From the NCBI GenBank assembly GCA_964565665.1, contig CAZMFZ010000115.1, positions 1 to 11,756 of the forward strand: 11,756 bases of DNA, in the 5' to 3' direction. Positions 6,665 to 11,756 of this stretch are shown piece after piece. The notes under the pieces were generated by a model. The model saw nothing but the letters and a program-made list of their open reading frames with translations. It had not been told where the DNA came from and searched no databases. Position 1 is the stretch's first letter, and the number at the start of each line of letters is the position of its first letter. The stretch comes from CAZMFZ01 sp964565665 (lineage in GTDB: Bacteria > Bacteroidota > Bacteroidia > Cytophagales > UBA9547). Made by a program: the position numbers and the translations under genes.

Positions 6665-7915
6665 CTAGCCCATTACCATTTTAGGAGCAACATCTTGTGG
6701 GTATTCTTTATTTAAAAGCTTTGTTCTGATTTTTGAGAATGTTTCAATTGTGTATTTTACATCCTCTAATGTATGGGCAGCTGTAGGTATCACTCGTAGC
6801 ATAATTACATCTTTAGGCACTACAGGGTAAATAACTATGGAGCAGAAAATACCAAAGTTTTCTCTCAAATCTGCCACCAAATGTCCTGCCTCATAGCCTG
6901 TACCACTTAATATTACTGGGGTAACAGGCGATTGAGTTCTTCCCAAGTTAAATCCTTCTTTTTTCAAACCATCTTGAAGTGCATTTACTATTTTCCAGAG
7001 GTTTTCACGCAATTCAGGTTTCGACTTTACCAGTTCTAACCGTTTCAAAGCTCCTATCACCAATGGCATTGGTAGCGATTTTGCAAAAATCTGCGACCTC
7101 ATATTGTATTTGAGGAAAGTAATAATGTCTTTTGGTCCTGAAATAAAAGCCCCAATGCTGGCCATTGATTTGGCAAAGGTAGAGAAATACAAATCTATTT
7201 CATCTTGCACCTCTTGCTCCTCCCCTGCCCCTGCACCCGTTTTACCCATAGTGCCAAAGCCATGAGCATCGTCTATCAACAAGCGAAACTGATATTTTTT
7301 CTTATAGGCTACTATCTCTTTCAGCTTGCCCATATCACCAGCCATACCAAATACCCCTTCAGTAATTACTAATATACCGCCTCCAGTTTGCTCTACCATT
7401 TTAGTAGCACGCTGCATTTGTTTATCGAAGTTCTCCATGTCATTATGCGGAAATACAAATCGTTTTCCTAAAAACATTCTTAAAGCATCAATAATACAAG
7501 CGTGACAATCGGCATCGTATACCACCACATCTTGGCGTTTTAATAGTGCATCAATTACTGACAATATGCCTTGGTAGCCAAAATTCAATAAATAAGCAGA
7601 CTCTTTATTTACAAACGAAGCCAAGTTACGCTCCAGTTCTTCATGATATTTGGTTTGCCCCGACATCATTCTGGCTCCCATGGGTGTAGCCAAGCCCCAT
7701 TCGGCAGCCGAATCGGCATCTGCTTTGCGTACTTCAGGGTGATTTGCCAAGCCTAAATAATTATTCAAACTCCAGTTCAACATTTCTTTCCCCATAAACT
7801 TCATTCTGGGGCCTATTTCGCCTTCCAGTTTGGGAAACATGTAATAGCCTTCTGATATTTGGTGATGTTTGCCCAAGGGGCCGAAGTCTGTAACTATGCG
7901 TTCAAATAAATCCAC
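6665..7915 (-). CDS. Alpha-oxoamine synthase-family PLP enzyme (KBL / AONS / serine palmitoyltransferase-like)
   Basis: A cytoplasmic fold-type I PLP enzyme of 416 residues. This family joins an amino acid to an acyl thioester with loss of CO2. Visible landmarks: LNWSLNNYLGLANHP (46-60), the ring-stacking His138 in DADCHAC, TEGVFGMAGD (185-194), Asp215 and His218 in IDDAHGFG for the cofactor, and Schiff-base Lys249 in FSTFAKS. These match the pattern of 8-amino-7-oxononanoate synthase, glycine C-acetyltransferase and serine palmitoyltransferase. The opening MDLFERIVTDFGPLGK and the PMGARMMSGQTKYHEELE stretch recall a subgroup widespread in Bacteroidota that differs from the characterised Sphingobacterium and Bacteroides serine palmitoyltransferases. 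The substrate therefore cannot be assigned; no biotin, threonine-catabolism or sphingolipid gene is adjacent. It has its own promoter at 7955-7984. Confidence 0.88.
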   Translation of the reverse strand: MDLFERIVTDFGPLGKHHQISEGYYMFPKLEGEIGPRMKFMGKEMLNWSLNNYLGLANHPEVRKADADSAAEWGLATPMGARMMSGQTKYHEELERNLASFVNKESAYLLNFGYQGILSVIDALLKRQDVVVYDADCHACIIDALRMFLGKRFVFPHNDMENFDKQMQRATKMVEQTGGGILVITEGVFGMAGDMGKLKEIVAYKKKYQFRLLIDDAHGFGTMGKTGAGAGEEQEVQDEIDLYFSTFAKSMASIGAFISGPKDIITFLKYNMRSQIFAKSLPMPLVIGALKRLELVKSKPELRENLWKIVNALQDGLKKEGFNLGRTQSPVTPVILSGTGYEAGHLVADLRENFGIFCSIVIYPVVPKDVIMLRVIPTAAHTLEDVKYTIETFSKIRTKLLNKEYPQDVAPKMVMG

Positions 7916-7954
7916 TTTCTAATGTTAAATTAATGTTATTCAATTTGCGATGCA

Positions 7955-7984
7955 CAAAATTACCATTCTGTGGGTATTTAGCAA
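7955..7984 (-). promoter_or_regulatory. Bacteroidota consensus promoter of the PLP enzyme gene
   Basis: On the minus strand TTG (7984-7982) is followed after exactly 19 bases by TAATTTTG (7962-7955), a perfect TAnnTTTG. Transcription would start about 30-35 bases before the ATG at 7915. This is the best promoter match seen in the window. Confidence 0.7.
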
Positions 7985-8046
7985 ATTAAACCGTAGGTAA
8001 GGCTGCACAACAGGAGCTATTACTTAAAAATCGGATTGAATTGAGC

Positions 8047-8066
8047 AAAAATTTGGCTATTAAGCC
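8047..8066 (-). terminator. Weak possible terminator after the sensor gene
   Basis: Immediately after the TAA stop on the minus strand, GGCT-TAAT-AGCC forms a 4-bp stem followed by AAATTTTT. The stem is short, so termination may be inefficient and read-through into the PLP enzyme gene is possible. Confidence 0.3.
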
Positions 8067-9704
8067 TTATTTAAAAATACCAATCTCTTTGGCGTAGGTT
8101 CTAGAAGTATTAATCTCTATGGTATTTTGATGAGGCTCATTATATGCACTTCTCGACATTTGCTCTTGCGTGGCTACCAATTCCTCCATATTCTGCCTCA
8201 TTTCTTCTTCCTGCGAACGCATCTGTTCGGTTTGCTCTTGCAATTGTTCCAAAAGTATCTTTGTCTTATTATTTACTTTGGCTGATGAAATAGTAGAAGC
8301 TATGCTTTCGGCAAGTTTGGCTACAAAATCAATTTCAAATGACTGAATTTCATCAAATGAGGCCAGTTCAATAGCTCCAAATACTAGTTCATTCATTTTT
8401 AAAGGTACAATAACGATGCATTTCGGAGCCGATTCGCCTAAGCCTGATGTAATTGAAAGATAACTTTCAGGAATATCAGTAATGAAAATAATGTCTTTGT
8501 CCACTATGCTTTGCCCAACCAAGCCTTCACCAAGTTCGAGTCTTTTAGTCAAATATTTTTTCCTATCGTATGCATAGCAAGCCATTAGCTCAATATATAT
8601 ATCTTTCTCGTCATCGTCATTTACAATAAATATACCGCCTTGATTGGCTTTTACATATTTTACTAAGTGAGAAATAATATCGTTTGCAATTACTTTCACT
8701 TCTTTATTAGTGTCGCGTAAAATATCGGCAAAGTTGGCAAGCCCTTCACTTGCCCATTTTCTTTGGGCATCTTCTTCAGATACTTTTTTCAAGTTGTCAC
8801 GCATTCCAATTAGCGAGACCCCAAGTACATCTTTGTCGCTCAGTGGCCTATAGTCTGATTCAAAAATACCATTACCTATATTATTAGAGAAATTAGCAGT
8901 GTTTCTAAGCCCATTGGTCAGGTTTTGTACTGCCAATGCCATCTCGCCTATTTCATCTTTGCCTATTTCCATTTCTAGGTTATTCAATTCGCCTCTGCCA
9001 AGGCTATTCACCATGCGTTGTATGCCTTTAATAGGGATAATTATAGACCTTACCATAAAAAGAGAAATCAGCACACCAATTATTATCAAAAACACAGAAA
9101 GCGTAATAATACTAAATGTGAGAAAATTGGTAGAGGCTTGAAGATTATCTTGATAAGTATTTTTTTCGTTTTGTTTTACAATGATAATTTTTCTCAACAG
9201 TTCGCTCAAAGTTTGACTTCTGGACAATACTTCATTTTCAATTTGCCCTTCCGCTTCAATTTTTATCATGGGGTCTTCATAATTTTCGAAGCTTGCAAGC
9301 TGACCCATTATGCCTTGCTCTACGGTAAGCAATTTCTCGAAATTTGCAAATACAGAATCTACCATTTTTGAAGTATTTACATCTTTCCAAGTAGCCTTTT
9401 GTTTGGTTAATTTTTCTTTTAAAGCAGGATATTTTTTTGTGTGCAATACATTTAGCGAATCTTTATCGACTTGGTTGCTTTGCAGATAAACCCAGTTGGT
9501 AGTTAGCATTTTAGATTCGGTAATGAGCATGTTAAACTCATTGATAGTTTGCAGAGAGGGATCTATATTTTGGGCTATATCTATGATTTTTCGTTTATTC
9601 TGTAGCAAAACCACCGCACTTATGATGGCACCCATAAAAAATATGAATAGCAGGATAAAAAATCCCAAATAAATTTTCTGCTTGATACTTAGTTTAATTT
9701 TCAT
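8067..9704 (-). CDS. Membrane sensor with periplasmic helical domain, HAMP and GAF, no output domain
   Basis: A 545-residue two-TM receptor-like protein. TM1 is at about 12-35 and TM2 at about 195-218, enclosing a helical periplasmic region of about 160 residues that resembles four-helix-bundle sensors. HAMP follows (about 219-270, with Pro224 in IIIPI and DEIGEMALAVQNL), then a second HAMP-like segment (about 275-310, YRPLSDKDVLGVSLIGMRDN). The linker KWASEGLANFADILR leads to a GAF domain (about 331-475; LGEGLVGQSI, IVPLKMNELVFGAIELAS). A coiled coil (about 480-515) ends the recognisable part. I see no histidine kinase, GGDEF, phosphatase or methyl-accepting domain. In related proteins the EEMRQNMEEL helix commonly leads into PAS or catalytic modules; here the chain ends after about 45 more residues. 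The ATG is 44 bases from the receptor stop, suggesting an operon. Confidence 0.85.
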   Translation of the reverse strand: MKIKLSIKQKIYLGFFILLFIFFMGAIISAVVLLQNKRKIIDIAQNIDPSLQTINEFNMLITESKMLTTNWVYLQSNQVDKDSLNVLHTKKYPALKEKLTKQKATWKDVNTSKMVDSVFANFEKLLTVEQGIMGQLASFENYEDPMIKIEAEGQIENEVLSRSQTLSELLRKIIIVKQNEKNTYQDNLQASTNFLTFSIITLSVFLIIIGVLISLFMVRSIIIPIKGIQRMVNSLGRGELNNLEMEIGKDEIGEMALAVQNLTNGLRNTANFSNNIGNGIFESDYRPLSDKDVLGVSLIGMRDNLKKVSEEDAQRKWASEGLANFADILRDTNKEVKVIANDIISHLVKYVKANQGGIFIVNDDDEKDIYIELMACYAYDRKKYLTKRLELGEGLVGQSIVDKDIIFITDIPESYLSITSGLGESAPKCIVIVPLKMNELVFGAIELASFDEIQSFEIDFVAKLAESIASTISSAKVNNKTKILLEQLQEQTEQMRSQEEEMRQNMEELVATQEQMSRSAYNEPHQNTIEINTSRTYAKEIGIFK

Positions 9705-9748
9705 AGTTAGTGTGGTTTGATTCAGATTTTACATTGTATTCGAACAGA

Positions 9749-11756
9749 TTAAATTTTCATTGTAATACCCACATAAAAAGCCCTGCCACCCATGGCAGGA
9801 ATCGAATTGATTTTTTTACGAGCAAATTCTGGGTAATACACCTTTTCATCCAACAAATTCTGGATATAACCAGTGAAAGCAAATTGTGGTTTAATTTTAA
9901 GCTTAAATATTGAATTTATATCTGCCGATACATTTATTGTCGCCAAATTGAAAGCTTTCGGAGATGGATTGGCTAAAATGCTTAATTCTTCAAATTTCCT
10001 TGAAGGCTGAGAGTAGTAGGAGTTAAAAAGACCAATTGAGAAATATTTGTGTGTATAAGCTGCACCCAATTTAATCATTGTATTTGAAATAGCTGTATTG
10101 TTTTGTTTCCCATTGTTATCAACATTGGTTTGATAAGTATAGGAACCAGTGAATACAAGTTGCTGAATCGGAAGCCACTTTCCTTCTGCTTCTATTCCCT
10201 GAAATGCCAAACTCCCTAAGTTCGAATATTGATCCGCTCTAGCCTGAAATGGGTAATTATTAACCCCTAATGTAACAACATCCTTTTGTACACTATTAAA
10301 GTATGCTACAGAGACTTGATAAGTAGACTTCTGCACAAACAATTGCAAATCTAGTGTGGTTACAATTTCTGGTTTCAAGGTAGAATCCCCATAAATTCTC
10401 GAAAATGGGATATATACAAAGCGTTCATATTGAGCTGCGTATTTGAAAGCTTGGCCATACATAGCTTTAAATCCAAATTCTGGTGTAAAATTAATAATTG
10501 CTCCCGCGGAGGCACAAAATTGTATTCTACATTGGGGGCTTTATTTAACTGACCACCTGCGAATAGTTTTAGGAAATCCCAAGGTCGGTAATCTATCTGT
10601 GTATAGGCTGCCAACCGCACATCGTTATAGGGTTTTACCCATTTGATTGCAGCATTCAAATTGTTGTAATCTTGCCCATTGCCTTGCCCTGAAATATTGT
10701 TTAAAAGCCCCCCGACCACAATATTAAAATTTCTAAATGGTGTGATAAAGTGAGTCATTTCGAGAAGTAGATCATTTGAATAGAATCTTGCTGGGCTAAA
10801 GACTATGATAGAATTTTGAGTAAAGCCATTGTACGTACCGTTGATAGTAAACCTATAATTATTCGAAAAAGAATGTTTAAATCCCAAATCTGCAAAAGCC
10901 CTATAGGTTTTAAGTTTATTGTAATCAGTTTCTTTAACTGCATCTGGCTTCCATATAGTTCTAATTGCTCCAAACACATCTTTATTGCTATTCCCATAAA
11001 AACTTGAGAAAGTAAAGCCTTTATATGAGGCATTCATAGTCAGCCCTAAATTTTCTTGACCGTATTTTATTGTTCTAGTGGTATCATTTAAATCTGTTGC
11101 CATAAAATCCCAGCCTTTTTGATTCAAATATTGCCCATTAAAGTTTACGTTAAATCCTTTATAGTCTATTGATTGATATAGCGAAGCAACTCCAGTACCA
11201 AAAATGCCTCCTTTTACAGATGCTTGGGTTATATTTTTTCTTTCAACTCTTGTGATAATATTGATTACGCCTGTATAAGCATTTGTACCATACAAAACTG
11301 AGCCAGGGCCTCTTATAATTTCTATTCTCTCGATGGATTCTAAAGGATATGTATTGAAAATAGCCATATCGAGACCTCCATAAAAACTTTCTCTGCAAGG
11401 TCGCCCATCTATCAACACAAGCACGTGGCTTGCAGAATGGGTTTGTAAATCACCCCGCAAAGTTGCAATATTGTCTGGAAACGCGAATGAGCCCATCACG
11501 TACATAGAGGTAACACGATTCAGAACATCTACCATAGTCAAAGCCCCGAAAGTCTGAATATCTTGCCTTGTGACTACAGAAACTAATCCTGGAGCAGAAG
11601 CCAAATTCTCTTTGTTCTTGGAAGCAGAAACTACCTTCGTTTCGTCCATGTTTTTTCTGATTTGGCTATCGTCCAACTGCAAGTTCATCAATTCCTCTAA
11701 ACCTGCGGTGTCTGTTTTCACATCCTGAGCAAGGGCTATTTGTTGATAGGCAATTA
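9749..11756 (-). pseudogene. TonB-dependent outer-membrane receptor, frameshifted, 5' end outside the window
   Basis: This outer-membrane receptor would import a ligand with TonB energy. The frame is open at the window edge: it begins at the tail of a signal peptide, IAYQQIALA|QD, so the start codon is upstream. Next come ELMNLQLDD and a plug domain (KVVSASKNKENLASAPG, LRGD, VLIDGRP, IEIIRGPGSVLYGTNAY, GVINIITR), typical of ferric-siderophore/colicin receptor-type plugs. The first frame reaches PPR near 10507 and then runs as nonsense to about 10375. One extra G in the GGG run (CCC at 10503-10505, plus strand) restores PPRGAIINFTPEFGFKAMYG and a full barrel ending GGRAFYVGITMKI. A Met at 10462 is internal barrel sequence, not a separate start. 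Substrate is unknown. The defect may be real, programmed, or a base-calling error in the G run. Confidence 0.88.

Noticed and set aside
9018..9371. Plus-strand open frame opposite the sensor gene
   Set aside because: Antisense to the transmembrane and periplasmic part of a well-supported sensor; composition is what antisense of hydrophobic helices gives.
9749..10462. Separate gene starting at the Met at 10462
   Set aside because: The frame upstream of this Met already reads GAIINFTPEFGFKA, continuous with the receptor barrel, so it is the tail of the frameshifted receptor.
1..11756. CRISPR array, tRNA, rRNA, insertion sequence or phage genes
   Set aside because: No regularly spaced repeats, cloverleaf-like segments, transposase motifs or phage proteins were seen on either strand.

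Overview
The window looks like chromosomal DNA of an AT-rich member of the Bacteroidota, probably near the Chitinophagales/Sphingobacteriales. Reasons: a signal-peptide protein joining a discoidin-like domain, a PD40 propeller, a carboxypeptidase-regulatory-like domain and an OmpA domain; a tiny Hc1-type histone-like protein; a TonB-dependent receptor; promoters that fit the Bacteroidota pattern TTG-N19-TAnnTTTG; and few Shine-Dalgarno sites. Taxonomy is inferred from gene content only.

Layout. (1) 1-1500: a decayed or damaged type II restriction-modification pair, convergent and overlapping. A C5-cytosine methyltransferase (plus strand, 5' end outside the window) stops inside motif X. An Eco47II/Sau96I-like endonuclease (minus strand) carries an in-frame TGA after codon 37. 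(2) 1500-1706: intergenic DNA with a 13-bp palindrome, a hairpin that resembles a cassette boundary, and a candidate promoter for the endonuclease. (3) 1707-5251, plus strand: three envelope proteins, namely a small secreted coiled-coil protein, an OmpA-type lipoprotein with a heptad-repeat stalk, and the large PD40/OmpA protein, closed by a strong terminator. (4) 5408-6283: dapA (lysine/diaminopimelate synthesis), ended by a terminator shared with the convergent gene. (5) 6336-7915, minus strand: the Hc1-like protein and, upstream of it, an alpha-oxoamine synthase-family PLP enzyme with a textbook Bacteroidota promoter. (6) 8067-11756, minus strand: a TonB-dependent receptor broken by a one-base frameshift, followed 44 bases later by a two-TM HAMP-GAF sensor with no output domain.

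How they fit together. The two OmpA-domain proteins probably tie the outer membrane to peptidoglycan, whose diaminopimelate comes from the DapA pathway next door; the adjacency may be coincidental. The receptor and sensor form a plausible transcription unit. The rest are ordinary chromosomal neighbours. I found no CRISPR array, tRNA, rRNA, transposase or phage gene, and no clearly new multi-gene system. The most notable features are the doubly damaged restriction-modification pair, the receptor frameshift in a G run, and the receptor-sensor pairing.
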